Positions 20,207-29,017 of a DNA stretch of 64,000 nt are shown in pieces. Every line of letters begins with the position of its first letter. The stretch's first letter is position 1. This DNA is from Lacrimispora sphenoides (lineage in GTDB: Bacteria > Bacillota > Clostridia > Lachnospirales > Lachnospiraceae). The position numbers and the translations under genes were made by a program. A model generated the notes under the pieces. It was given only the letters and a program-made list of their open reading frames with translations. It searched no databases and was not told where the DNA came from. The DNA lies in the NCBI RefSeq assembly GCF_900105215.1, contig NZ_FOIP01000002.1, positions 558,001 to 622,000 of the forward strand, read 5' to 3'.

Positions 20207-20518
20207 ATGAAAAAACTTAAAATAACACTTGCCTGTGCTGGCGGTATGTCAAGCAGTATGCTGTGCAAGAAAATTATCACAGCATCAGAAAAGAAAGGCT
20301 ATGCAGGTACAGAGTGCGAAGCCTATTCTGTTCATAGTTTGCAGTCGGCAGCCCCGGGGAGTGATGTAATTTTGCTTGGGCCTCAGGTAGGATATATGAA
20401 GGATACCATAATGAAAAAGTACCCGGATATTCCTGTTGAGGTTATTTATATGAAAGACTATGGGATGATGAACGGTGAAAAAATATTTAATGATATGGCA
20501 GAAAAGTTTGATTGGTAA
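20207..20518 (+). CDS. PTS EIIB, lactose/cellobiose type
   Basis: 103 residues, the full length for a free-standing EIIB of the lactose/cellobiose family. The phospho-cysteine is Cys10 in LACAGGMSSSML. It would carry phosphate from an EIIA to sugar in a membrane EIIC. AAAAGGAGCAG lies upstream and a good promoter precedes it. Neither EIIA nor EIIC of this family is in the window, so it must pair with components elsewhere or act as a regulator. The next genes are under their own promoter. Confidence 0.9.
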   Translation: MKKLKITLACAGGMSSSMLCKKIITASEKKGYAGTECEAYSVHSLQSAAPGSDVILLGPQVGYMKDTIMKKYPDIPVEVIYMKDYGMMNGEKIFNDMAEKFDW

Positions 20519-20545
20519 ATTTGAATATTAAATCATTAAAAATTA

Positions 20546-20573
20546 TTGACTTGATGGATAATTGTGCTATAAT
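20546..20573 (+). promoter_or_regulatory. Promoter of the AtuA / ABC transporter operon
   Basis: TTGACT (20546-20551), 16-base spacer, TATAAT (20568-20573). The same -35, -10 and spacing recur in front of the GntR gene at 28938. Confidence 0.75.
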
Positions 20574-20574
20574 T

Positions 20575-20591
20575 TAATTGTTAAACAATTA
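20575..20591 (+). promoter_or_regulatory. Predicted operator over the transcription start
   Basis: TAATTGTTAAACAATTA is a perfect 17-bp palindrome right after the -10 box. Its core TTGTtaaACAA fits the TNGTnnnACNA-like form used by FadR-group GntR proteins, and such a regulator is encoded at 29018. Confidence 0.65.
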
Positions 20592-20640
20592 GATTAATAA
20601 ACTTATGAGCTTTAATAGTACATTGAATTCTGGAGGTCAT

Positions 20641-22005
20641 ATGAAAAAGGAAATAAAAATACTGGCACCCTGTGGAATCCTTGGTTATGGATATCCCAAA
20701 TCCTCTTTTTTAAAAGGAATGTCTTATAAACCGGATGCGATTGTTGTTGATGCGGGAAGTACTGATGCAGGACCGCATAAATTAGGTGCCGGAGTAGCAA
20801 TTGTAAGTGAAAAAGCCTGTAAAAAAGACTTGGAAATCATGATTACGGAGGGGGCAAAAGCTGGGATCCCGGTAATCATCGGGTCAGCCGGAGGAAGCGG
20901 GGGAAGAGTTCATGTTGAATGGACCTGGAATATTATAAAAGAAATTCTTAAGGAACAAGCATTGCAATCACAAAAGGTAGCGATCATATGGGCGGATATT
21001 CCTAAGGAAGCGGTAAAAGAAAAGTTACATAATGGCAAAGTTCAGCCGTTGGGTCTTTCTGTAAAAGAGTTGACGGAAGAACGGCTGGAATTAACCAATG
21101 GTATTGTGGCTCAGATGGGGCATGAACCGATTGTAAAAGCATTAGAATCGGGAGCTGATATCATAATCTGCGGAAGAGCTTATGACCCATCTCCCTTTGC
21201 GGCAGTAGCCGTGTATCACGGATTTCCGCTGAGCTATGGATATCATGCTGGTAAGATTCTTGAGTGTGCAGCCCTTTGTGCCGTACCGGGAACTACGAAA
21301 GACTGCATGCTTGGAACCATAACAGAGGAAGGATTTTTGATTACACCATTATCTGATGATAGAATTTGCACGCCTCTTTCTGTGGCAGCCCATACATTTT
21401 ATGAAAAAGATCATCCATATATCCTTCATGGTCCGGGAATAACCTTAAATTTAAAAGATTGTGAATTTAAACAGGTTGATGAAAAGAGTGTATTTGTAAC
21501 CGGAAGCAGGATTGAACAATCGAATCCTTACTGTATTAAATTAGAGGGAGCCATGAAAGTTGCCTACAGAACCTTTGTGGTAGCGGGTGTAAGAGATTCT
21601 CTTATGATATCACGGTTAGAGGAAATAGAGAGACTTGCAGAAGAACAAGTCAGAACTTATTATTCGGATATACCGGAGGAAGATTATACGATTCACTTTA
21701 TTAATTATGGAATGAATGGTGTAATGGGAGAGCTGGAACCTTCGAAAGAATTACCCCACGAAGTCGGAATCGTTTTTGAGGTAATTGCAAAGTCCCAGGA
21801 ACTTGCTGATGCAGTATGCGGTTCGCTTCGATCCAGTTTACTTCATTATGGTTATATCGGAAGAAAATCAACTGCCGGAAATCTGGCTTTCCCATTCGCG
21901 CCAAGTGATATTTCATTTGGTCCAGTATATGAATTTTCTGTTTATCACTTAATGGAAGTGGAAGATAGTTGTCAGATGTTTCCCATTGAATACCCTGATA
22001 TGTAA
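20641..22005 (+). CDS. AtuA-like protein (DUF1446 family)
   Basis: 454 residues from ATG 20641, preceded by TGGAGGT. The N-terminus KILAPCGILGYGYP and the stretch VVDAGSTDAGPHKLG, plus IIGSAGGSGG, are characteristic of the DUF1446/AtuA family. The founding member takes part in acyclic terpene breakdown in Pseudomonas, but that pathway makes no sense here. The gene is followed by a DUF4387 protein, the usual partner of this family. Both head a sugar-type ABC importer operon with two ADP-ribosylglycohydrolase-family proteins. The role is unknown, probably in catabolism of the imported compound. Confidence 0.85.
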   Translation: MKKEIKILAPCGILGYGYPKSSFLKGMSYKPDAIVVDAGSTDAGPHKLGAGVAIVSEKACKKDLEIMITEGAKAGIPVIIGSAGGSGGRVHVEWTWNIIKEILKEQALQSQKVAIIWADIPKEAVKEKLHNGKVQPLGLSVKELTEERLELTNGIVAQMGHEPIVKALESGADIIICGRAYDPSPFAAVAVYHGFPLSYGYHAGKILECAALCAVPGTTKDCMLGTITEEGFLITPLSDDRICTPLSVAAHTFYEKDHPYILHGPGITLNLKDCEFKQVDEKSVFVTGSRIEQSNPYCIKLEGAMKVAYRTFVVAGVRDSLMISRLEEIERLAEEQVRTYYSDIPEEDYTIHFINYGMNGVMGELEPSKELPHEVGIVFEVIAKSQELADAVCGSLRSSLLHYGYIGRKSTAGNLAFPFAPSDISFGPVYEFSVYHLMEVEDSCQMFPIEYPDM

Positions 22006-22024
22006 TGGAAAGGAGGAGATAAAA

Positions 22025-22345
22025 ATGGCGGAATGCTGTTTATATGATTGCGCGAAAGTAATACGTTCAAAGAATAGTGGACCTTTTGAGATTACTCTGG
22101 ATGTTCTTTTTGATGATCCGGTAATATATCAAAAAATAAAAGACAGTAATATTATTAATAAAACTACGATTTGCAATCTATACCGGTTAACTGAGGATAA
22201 AATCACGCAAATTGTTTTTTATGACAAGGCATTGGGGTTTAAGATTACATTTGCGAGAAAAATATCATCAGGTACTTGTTACGATACCGATGTTTATGGG
22301 GCACAACAACATGCACCTTTAAGTGAATTAATAGTCAGCATTTAG
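22025..22345 (+). CDS. DUF4387-family protein
   Basis: 106 residues from ATG 22025, which is preceded by AAAGGAGGAG. The start CLYDCAKVIRSKNSGPFEITLDVLFDD... is typical of DUF4387: the AKVIRSKNSGPFE segment is the family signature. These small proteins are encoded beside, or fused to, AtuA/DUF1446 proteins and probably form a complex with them. The gene lies 19 bases after the AtuA-like gene and 17 bases before the permease gene, in one operon. No biochemical function is established as far as I know. Confidence 0.85.
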   Translation: MAECCLYDCAKVIRSKNSGPFEITLDVLFDDPVIYQKIKDSNIINKTTICNLYRLTEDKITQIVFYDKALGFKITFARKISSGTCYDTDVYGAQQHAPLSELIVSI

Positions 22346-22362
22346 AAAGGGAGTGTCGGGTG

Positions 22363-23283
22363 ATGGCAAAACAAAAAGCCGGGGGGGCACAATCAAAGTT
22401 AAAGCGCATCTGGCGGGATAGGTTATTATATCTTACCTTACTGCCCACTTTAATATATTTCTTTGTATTCCATGTGATTCCGATCATTGGTATGAAATTG
22501 GCCTTTTATGATTACCGGATTAAAGGTGATAATGTATTTGTAGGATTTACATATTTTAAAAAGTTATTTTCGACTCCGGTATTTTTTCAGATACTGGAAA
22601 ACACTTTGATTATCAGTGCGATGAAGATATTCCTGTTTTTTCCGATGCCTATCATTTTTGCAATTATGTTAAATGAATTCAAGGCAGGTCCTTTTCGAAA
22701 GAGTGTACAGGTGATTTCTTATCTGCCGCATTTCCTTTCCTGGGTTGTAATAGCGGGAATATGGTTCGAATTTTTATCCCCTTCTACCGGGATTCTAAAC
22801 AGCGTTTTGACCGGTTTAGGTTTTGAAAAAGTAAATTTGTTAACAAGCAAAGGTTCAATAAGATGGGTTCTGCTGGCATCAGAATCCTGGAGATCCATTG
22901 GGTGGGATTCTATTGTATATTTAACGGCAATTATGGGGATTGATCCAACTCTATATGAAGCAGCAAAAATAGATGGGGCTAACCGCTTTCAGATTGTTGG
23001 AAGTATCGTTTTGCCGGCTTTGGCTGTAACAATGGTTACTGTTTTAATTTTGAATATCGGTTTCTTTATGAATGCAGGTCTGGATCAGGTGCTGAACTTT
23101 ACCAATGCTGCAGTTAATTCTAAGATTGATATCATAGACACCTATGTTTATCGGATTGGTCTGCAAAATTCCCAGTATTCCTTGGCAACAGCAGCGAATC
23201 TATTTAAAGGTGTAATCGGTACACTCTTAATTGTTTCTACCCATCTGTTTTCTAAAAAGCTGACTGGTAAGGGTGCATGGTAG
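22363..23283 (+). CDS. ABC transporter permease, LplB type
   Basis: 306 residues from ATG 22363 (an in-frame GTG directly before is also possible); AAAGGGAG lies upstream. A basic N-terminus leads into six predicted membrane segments. The EAA loop is at about residue 199 (LYEAAKIDGA). The C-terminal segment DIIDTYVYRIGL is typical of this permease group. It is paired with the permease 10 bases downstream and the lipoprotein at 24244. No ATPase is encoded. Confidence 0.92.
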   Translation: MAKQKAGGAQSKLKRIWRDRLLYLTLLPTLIYFFVFHVIPIIGMKLAFYDYRIKGDNVFVGFTYFKKLFSTPVFFQILENTLIISAMKIFLFFPMPIIFAIMLNEFKAGPFRKSVQVISYLPHFLSWVVIAGIWFEFLSPSTGILNSVLTGLGFEKVNLLTSKGSIRWVLLASESWRSIGWDSIVYLTAIMGIDPTLYEAAKIDGANRFQIVGSIVLPALAVTMVTVLILNIGFFMNAGLDQVLNFTNAAVNSKIDIIDTYVYRIGLQNSQYSLATAANLFKGVIGTLLIVSTHLFSKKLTGKGAW

Positions 23284-23293
23284 GAGGAAAGGT

Positions 23294-24181
23294 ATGAAAA
23301 TAAGAAAGAAAATATCAATTGGTAAACTTCTATGCGGCTTTATTATGATGCTTTTAGCTTTATGTATGTTAGTTCCATTATTGAATATCCTGGCAAGATC
23401 TCTTTCACAACCGGATTTAGTTCATGGCCTGAAAGGATATGATATACTGCCCAAAGGATTTACCACGGTTAATTATCAGGTTATTTTAGGACAGCCTATT
23501 GTAATCAGAAGTATACTGAACTCATTATTTATTACGGTTGCCGGCGTGTGTTTAAATATTATATTGACATCCAGTGCGGCTTATGTTTTAACAAGGCCGG
23601 GCCTGGTTGGTAAAAAGGTCTTTATGTACTTCTTTATTATTATGATGATATTTGAGCCGGGTATTGTACAGGAATATTTTTTGATGAAAAATATTCATTT
23701 ATTGGATAATCTGTTTTCCATGGTTATTTACAGAAGTGTAAATGTCTATTATCTGATCATATTAATGAGATTTATGGAAGAGGTTCCGGCTTCCATTCAG
23801 GAAGCTGCAAGAATTGATGGAGCTGGGCATTATAACATTTTATTTAAGATCATGATTCCTTTATGCAGAATCCCATTAATTACGGTAGGAATGTTTTATG
23901 CGGTGTTCCGCTGGAATGAATTTTTTAAATCCAGTATCTTTTTAACCAGCAAAAATCATACTGTTTTACAGGTGCTTTTAAGACAATTTGTTGTTAATTC
24001 AGATTCACAGGTAATTGTCGGTGCATCCAATATTTTAGCGAATAATAATATTGCGCAACTGGATAACGCTTCCTTAAAAGCTGCAACCATTGTAGTGGCT
24101 GTTGTACCAATTTTATTATTATATCCTATTATTCTTAAATACTATACGAATGGTGTTATGTCAGGAGGTGTGAAAGAGTAG
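23294..24181 (+). CDS. ABC transporter permease, YtcP/LplC type
   Basis: 295 residues from ATG 23294, preceded by AGGAGGAAAG. About six membrane segments; EAA loop at about residue 168 (QEAARIDGAGH); C-terminus GVMSGGVKE as is usual for the group. It completes the membrane part of the importer with the preceding permease. Since the locus encodes an AtuA-like protein and ADP-ribosylglycohydrolase-family proteins in place of glycosidases, the cargo may not be an ordinary oligosaccharide. Confidence 0.92.
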   Translation: MKIRKKISIGKLLCGFIMMLLALCMLVPLLNILARSLSQPDLVHGLKGYDILPKGFTTVNYQVILGQPIVIRSILNSLFITVAGVCLNIILTSSAAYVLTRPGLVGKKVFMYFFIIMMIFEPGIVQEYFLMKNIHLLDNLFSMVIYRSVNVYYLIILMRFMEEVPASIQEAARIDGAGHYNILFKIMIPLCRIPLITVGMFYAVFRWNEFFKSSIFLTSKNHTVLQVLLRQFVVNSDSQVIVGASNILANNNIAQLDNASLKAATIVVAVVPILLLYPIILKYYTNGVMSGGVKE

Positions 24182-24243
24182 ATAATCGTTTGCTTTGCGG
24201 GAAGGCATAGAAAAAATTATATTGATTATATGGAGGGTATGCA

Positions 24244-25719
24244 ATGAAAAAAACAATTTCATATTTATTAGTTATGGGAATGGCAATACTGTCCCTGGCT
24301 GGCTGCGGAAAAAAGATTGATTCCGGTTCCAATGTACAGAGCACACAGGATAGCACGAATGATTCATCATCTGTAACAATTAAGGCAGTAATAAAGGATT
24401 TATCAGCAGATGATGAAGTTTCCGTAAAATTTCTGGAGGCAGTAAGCAGCGGTGTATCAAAAGAGCTTGGCCGGGAAGTACATATTGAACTGGCACCGAT
24501 CTCTGATGGTACTTATTCAGAAAGTATGAGTCTGCTGCTTCAAAGCGGTGAAATTCCGGATCTGATGTATTTCCAGGGCGGCGATTATCAATTTGCCATT
24601 ACCCAGGGAATCTTGGAAGACTTGACTCAATATGTCAATAATTCAACGAATGTTAAAGCATTAATGCAGCCATTTAACAAGGAAAGATTAGCGAACTATC
24701 CATATCTTTTATGGTTGTCACCGGATAGAATAAAGGTTCCGGTTGTGAGACAAGACTGGTTTGATGCAGCAAAATCAAGTAAAGCACTTTTGGATAATCC
24801 TTCTACGGACAATTATAAAGCATTCTTCCAGGAATTAAAAGAGAACAACAATTTAAAAGCAGCATTTACTGTTCCCGGAGATATATCCGAGCTGGATACC
24901 GTATTTAACCTGGCCTTTGGGGTTAAGGCAACCTGGATAAAAGAAGGTGAAAAGTTTGTTTACAGTAAAGTTACAAATGCAGAAAAAGAAAAATTGGCAT
25001 TTTATGCAGAGCTTTATAAAGAGGGCTTATTGGATAATGAATGGCTGACAAAAAAGTGGGATACAAAAGAAAGTGCCTTTTATAATGGCGAAGTTGGAGT
25101 TGTAAGCGGAACCCAAGGCAGTGTCGTTAATGTTTACAATAATAAGATGGTAACACAAAATGGTGAAAATGCTAAGCTGGTTATTCTTCCGCCGGCAAAA
25201 GGTGCAGCACAAGGATATACTCCAGGTGATGTCAGTAAGGAATCCCGCGGCTGGGCAATCAGCAAATATTCTGAAAATAAGGATGTTGCTTTTGCAGTAT
25301 TAGAGTATATGGCCGGTAAGGAAGGTCAGCTTCTCGATAAATTGGGTTACGAAGGTGAAGAATACAATATAGAGAATAATGAAATTGTATTAACCGATAA
25401 AATATCGGAATGGTGGCCTCGTTTCCATGAATCAATTGCAAATTTTGATGCGCCCATATCAAGTAAGACTCCGTATTTTAGCGAAGCAGCCCTTAAATCT
25501 TTAGATATGGTCAATACCTATTCTTCTTTTGACAATGCATTTGTTATACCGGATGAATATGCAACAAACTGGGATGCAAGTCAGGCACTTTACATAGAAT
25601 TTGCAGCGGATGTAATAAGCGGTAACCGTTCCATTGATGATTTCGATCTATTTGTTGCAGATTGGAATGCGTTAGGCGGAGCAGAAATTACAGAATATGC
25701 GAACACGATATTGAAATAA
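24244..25719 (+). CDS. ABC transporter substrate-binding lipoprotein
   Basis: 491 residues with lipoprotein signal (MKKT, hydrophobic core, lipobox LAGC with Cys21). A Ser/Thr-rich linker precedes a two-lobed LplA-like binding domain; VADWNALGGAEITEYANTIL at the C-terminus is the group's signature and closely resembles the arabinoxylan-locus binding protein. TGGAGGGT lies upstream. It is the external receptor of the importer whose permeases precede it. The ligand is unknown. Confidence 0.92.
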   Translation: MKKTISYLLVMGMAILSLAGCGKKIDSGSNVQSTQDSTNDSSSVTIKAVIKDLSADDEVSVKFLEAVSSGVSKELGREVHIELAPISDGTYSESMSLLLQSGEIPDLMYFQGGDYQFAITQGILEDLTQYVNNSTNVKALMQPFNKERLANYPYLLWLSPDRIKVPVVRQDWFDAAKSSKALLDNPSTDNYKAFFQELKENNNLKAAFTVPGDISELDTVFNLAFGVKATWIKEGEKFVYSKVTNAEKEKLAFYAELYKEGLLDNEWLTKKWDTKESAFYNGEVGVVSGTQGSVVNVYNNKMVTQNGENAKLVILPPAKGAAQGYTPGDVSKESRGWAISKYSENKDVAFAVLEYMAGKEGQLLDKLGYEGEEYNIENNEIVLTDKISEWWPRFHESIANFDAPISSKTPYFSEAALKSLDMVNTYSSFDNAFVIPDEYATNWDASQALYIEFAADVISGNRSIDDFDLFVADWNALGGAEITEYANTILK

Positions 25720-25739
25720 TCAAGAGAAGAAAGGAATGT

Positions 25740-26729
25740 ATGATGTTAACAAGAGAATATCTGATTCAAAATAAAGAAGTTGCTCTGGATAAAGCAATCG
25801 GTTCACTCGGTGGTTTGGCGATCGGTGACTCCTTCGGGGATGCTGCAAGAAGCCCGGAAAACCAAAGAGATTATGGAATAACTACAGATTTTAATAAGGG
25901 TTCTTCCTGGAGTACGGACGATACGGAATTTGCCCTTTTGACGGCTGAAACTATGATTGAAGCCGGCGGTGATTTTACCTCAGAAGATGTAGTAAATATG
26001 TGGTTAAGACATGTGGCAACAGAAGATGAGCTGAAACGTGGCGGTGTCAGCGAAGTGGAAGCATGCAATAATCTGCGGAGAGGCATGCGTCCGCCGGAAT
26101 CAGGAAGGTTCAATGCTTACTATTTAAGCGATGGTGCTGCGATGAGAAGCGGCCCAATTGGTATCCTATGCGCAGGTGATCCGGAAAGAGCAGCCAGACT
26201 GGCGGAAATTGATGCCAGCGTAAGCCATCATATGGATGGTGTCTGGGGAGCACAGGCCGTTGCTGTTGCAGTATCCTTGGCAATGGTTGATGCTTCCATG
26301 GACGAAATTTTAGACGCTGTTTTAAAAACTGCACCGGAAGGGTCCTGGTTCAGGGAAACATTATTACGTGCCTTTAAAATTGTAGATGATGCAAAAGGTG
26401 ATATTGCAGATGCCTGGATGCCATTGCATTATGAATTATTCTCCACACACCGTTCTACGGTGGCAGAGGCGCTGCCGGAAGTATTTGGGTGCTTAAAATT
26501 AGAACATGACAGTTTTAAGTCAGGTTTGATTCTCGCCGGTAATTTTGGACGGGATGCTGATACCATTGGAGCTGTAGCAGGGGCTGTTCTTGGAGCAAAA
26601 TACGGTGCAAAAGGCATACCGGAGAAGTGGCTGCAAAAAACCAGATATCCTTCCGGAACCTGTTTAGGTTTTACAAAAGGAATTGATATCTTTGACCGCG
26701 CAGCCAAATTAGCAGCCTTAATTAAATAA
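25740..26729 (+). CDS. ADP-ribosylglycohydrolase-family protein 1
   Basis: 330 residues from ATG 25740, preceded by AAGAAAGGAA; longer in-frame starts lie inside the binding-protein gene. The all-helical ARH fold is shown by GLAIGDSFG, WSTDDTEFALL (first metal-binding Asp cluster) and GRDADTIGAVAGAVLG (second Asp cluster), so the two-Mg site looks intact. The family cleaves ADP-ribose or related ribosyl N/O-glycosidic bonds. In this importer operon it may hydrolyse an imported glycoside instead of modified protein. There is no signal peptide, so it acts in the cytoplasm. Confidence 0.87.
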   Translation: MMLTREYLIQNKEVALDKAIGSLGGLAIGDSFGDAARSPENQRDYGITTDFNKGSSWSTDDTEFALLTAETMIEAGGDFTSEDVVNMWLRHVATEDELKRGGVSEVEACNNLRRGMRPPESGRFNAYYLSDGAAMRSGPIGILCAGDPERAARLAEIDASVSHHMDGVWGAQAVAVAVSLAMVDASMDEILDAVLKTAPEGSWFRETLLRAFKIVDDAKGDIADAWMPLHYELFSTHRSTVAEALPEVFGCLKLEHDSFKSGLILAGNFGRDADTIGAVAGAVLGAKYGAKGIPEKWLQKTRYPSGTCLGFTKGIDIFDRAAKLAALIK

Positions 26730-26735
26730 TATCAT

Positions 26736-26768
26736 ATGGCCTGTCTGTCTGATTGACAGACAGGTCAT
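26736..26768 (+). other. Perfect intercistronic hairpin without U-tract
   Basis: ATGGCCTGTCTGTC (26736-26749) pairs with GACAGACAGGTCAT (26755-26768), 14 pairs with one G-U, loop TGATT. No T-run follows, so it probably stabilises or separates the transcripts of the two flanking genes. Confidence 0.7.
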
Positions 26769-26791
26769 AGTTATCAAAGGAGAATGAGAAT

Positions 26792-28894
26792 ATGATACCT
26801 GATAAATATTTGGAAAAGGTATATTCCGGATTTCTGGGGATGAATATTGGTATTCGTTTAGGGGCTCCTGTAGAGCCGACCATATGGACTTATGAACGTA
26901 TTTTAAATACATATGGCGAAATTACGGATTATGTAAAGGACTATAAAAATTTTGCTGCAGATGATGATGTGAATGGGCCGGTTTATTTTCTTCGGGCTTT
27001 ATATGATGATGCAAAAGACGGTAATTTAAAACCCCAGGATGTTGCCAGGGCATGGCTGAATTATGCCCGTGAGGGTGTCAGCATGTTCTGGTGGGGCGGC
27101 TATGGTATCAGTACGGAGCATACTGCATACTTAAACTTAAAGCAAGGTATTCCTGCACCGCAATCCGGGTCCATGAATCAAAATGGCCAATTACTTGCTG
27201 AACAGATCGGAGGCCAGATATTTATTGATACCTGGGGACTGGTAAATCCGTGCCAGCCGGACAAAGCAGCAGAATTCGGGCAGAGTGCCGCCAGTGTGTC
27301 CCATGATGGAGAAGGAATTTATGGTGCCCGTTTCTTCTGTGCATGTATTGCCAATGCCTTTCGGTGCCAGGATATCCATGAAATTATTCAAGTGGGGCTG
27401 TCACAAATCCCTGGTCATAGCATATATGCAAAGGTTGTTAATGAAGTCCTTGATTTTTATAAAAAAAACAATAATTGGCGGGATTGTTATAACATGCTGG
27501 TGCGTGATTGGGGATATGATAAATACGGCGGTGTCTGCCATATTATACCTAACGCAGGTGTATGTGCATTATCCATGGTATATGGGAATGGAGATTTTGC
27601 AAGGACCGTTGAAATTGCCACCATGTGCGGCTGGGATACAGACTGTAATGCAGGTAATGTAGGAACCGTGCTGGGTGTTATGTGTGGGATCGAAGGACTG
27701 CCGAAAAAGTATCGTAAGCCAATGAATGATGGCATTATTCTATCTGGAATTTCCGGTTATTTAAACAATCTGGATGTACCTACTTACGCGAAAGAGGTTG
27801 CTCTGCTGGGTTACAGACTGGCTGAGGAAGAAGCTCCGGTCTCTCTGCTTGATAGTATAAAAGAAGGAGAAGTTCATTTTGATTTTGAACTTCCGGGATC
27901 TACTCATAATATGCGGGTATCTAATTCATTTTATTGTACTGCAAGCCATTCCACTGATGTAGCATATAAAGGAAACGGTTCGTTAAAGATATTAGTCGAT
28001 CGGATGACACGCGGAAATCAATGTAAGCTGTTCTATAAACCTTTTTACCGCCGGGAAGAATTTTCTGATGAGCGTTATATGCCGGTATTTACGCCTACGG
28101 TATATCCGGGCCAGACAGTATCTATGAAGCTTTATCTGGATCAGTGGAATGGCTGGGAAACACTTGGGATAGCGCCTTATGTTCGTTCTATGAGCGATAA
28201 AAAAGAGCATTTACAGGGATATATTAAATTAGTGCAGGGGGAATGGATTGACGTGACCTTTGTGATACCGGAGGTAGACGGGGATTTAATTGATGAAGTA
28301 GGTATTGTAATGGAAGGTTATTCCATTGCAAAAGCCAAAACCCTGGGATTCTTATACTTAGACGAATTTTTTATTACAGGTAAAAGTAAGTATACAGTTA
28401 AAATTGCAAAGCAGCGAAATGAATTTGGTACAATTACCCCATTTTCTGTCAATCATGGAGCCTGGGGAAAGGACGGAGATAAGCTGTCTCTAATGAGGTG
28501 TGAGCCGGCCTTTGCCTATGCCGGTAATTATTTTTCAAAAGATGTAAGGGTGACAGTACCGGTTACTCCGATCAATGGGGAAAGCCACCTGTTACAAATC
28601 CGTGCTCAAGGTGCAATGCGTGGATATATTGCCGGATTTTCAGAAGAGGGTAAAGCCGCAATTTATAAAAATGATTTTGGTTATAAAAAAATGATAGAAA
28701 CTGATTTTGCCTGGAAACTTGGTACTGCTTATAAACTAACTCTGGAAGCGGTTGGTGATATGATTACCTTGTCCATTGATGATGAGAAAATAATAGAGAT
28801 GAAGGATGACAGCTTCCGGTACGGCATGTTTGGCTGTGGTTCCATTGGCATGGGGAGAACATTATTTGGTGATTTTGAAATTATGGAGATTTAG
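26792..28894 (+). CDS. ADP-ribosylglycohydrolase-family protein 2 with C-terminal beta-sandwich domains
   Basis: 700 residues, twice the usual ARH length. Residues 1-350 are an ARH domain: GMNIGIRLGAPVEPT, AADDDVNGP (first Asp cluster) and GWDTDCNAGNVGTVLG (second Asp cluster). VSHDGEGIYGARF resembles the helix seen in protein 1. From about residue 365 the chain looks all-beta: one galactose-binding-like domain (FDFELPG... GSLKI) and one lamin-G/DUF1080-like domain ending FGDFEIMEI. Carbohydrate-binding-like domains on an ARH fold suggest action on a glycan or glycoside. No signal peptide. AAAGGAGAATGAG precedes the start. Confidence 0.82.
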   Translation: MIPDKYLEKVYSGFLGMNIGIRLGAPVEPTIWTYERILNTYGEITDYVKDYKNFAADDDVNGPVYFLRALYDDAKDGNLKPQDVARAWLNYAREGVSMFWWGGYGISTEHTAYLNLKQGIPAPQSGSMNQNGQLLAEQIGGQIFIDTWGLVNPCQPDKAAEFGQSAASVSHDGEGIYGARFFCACIANAFRCQDIHEIIQVGLSQIPGHSIYAKVVNEVLDFYKKNNNWRDCYNMLVRDWGYDKYGGVCHIIPNAGVCALSMVYGNGDFARTVEIATMCGWDTDCNAGNVGTVLGVMCGIEGLPKKYRKPMNDGIILSGISGYLNNLDVPTYAKEVALLGYRLAEEEAPVSLLDSIKEGEVHFDFELPGSTHNMRVSNSFYCTASHSTDVAYKGNGSLKILVDRMTRGNQCKLFYKPFYRREEFSDERYMPVFTPTVYPGQTVSMKLYLDQWNGWETLGIAPYVRSMSDKKEHLQGYIKLVQGEWIDVTFVIPEVDGDLIDEVGIVMEGYSIAKAKTLGFLYLDEFFITGKSKYTVKIAKQRNEFGTITPFSVNHGAWGKDGDKLSLMRCEPAFAYAGNYFSKDVRVTVPVTPINGESHLLQIRAQGAMRGYIAGFSEEGKAAIYKNDFGYKKMIETDFAWKLGTAYKLTLEAVGDMITLSIDDEKIIEMKDDSFRYGMFGCGSIGMGRTLFGDFEIMEI

Positions 28895-28937
28895 CGGCCA
28901 GTTCCACTCCTGACAAGGAAGAGGTCGACGCAATTCG

Positions 28938-28965
28938 TTGACTTATCTATTAATTCAGGTATAAT
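28938..28965 (+). promoter_or_regulatory. Promoter of the second GntR gene
   Basis: TTGACT (28938-28943), 16-base spacer, TATAAT (28960-28965); nearly the same layout as the AtuA operon promoter. Confidence 0.7.
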
Positions 28966-29017
28966 TAATGTGTTAGACCTTTTAAATGTTAAGTTAGAGA
29001 TAAAGCGAGGTATCAAT

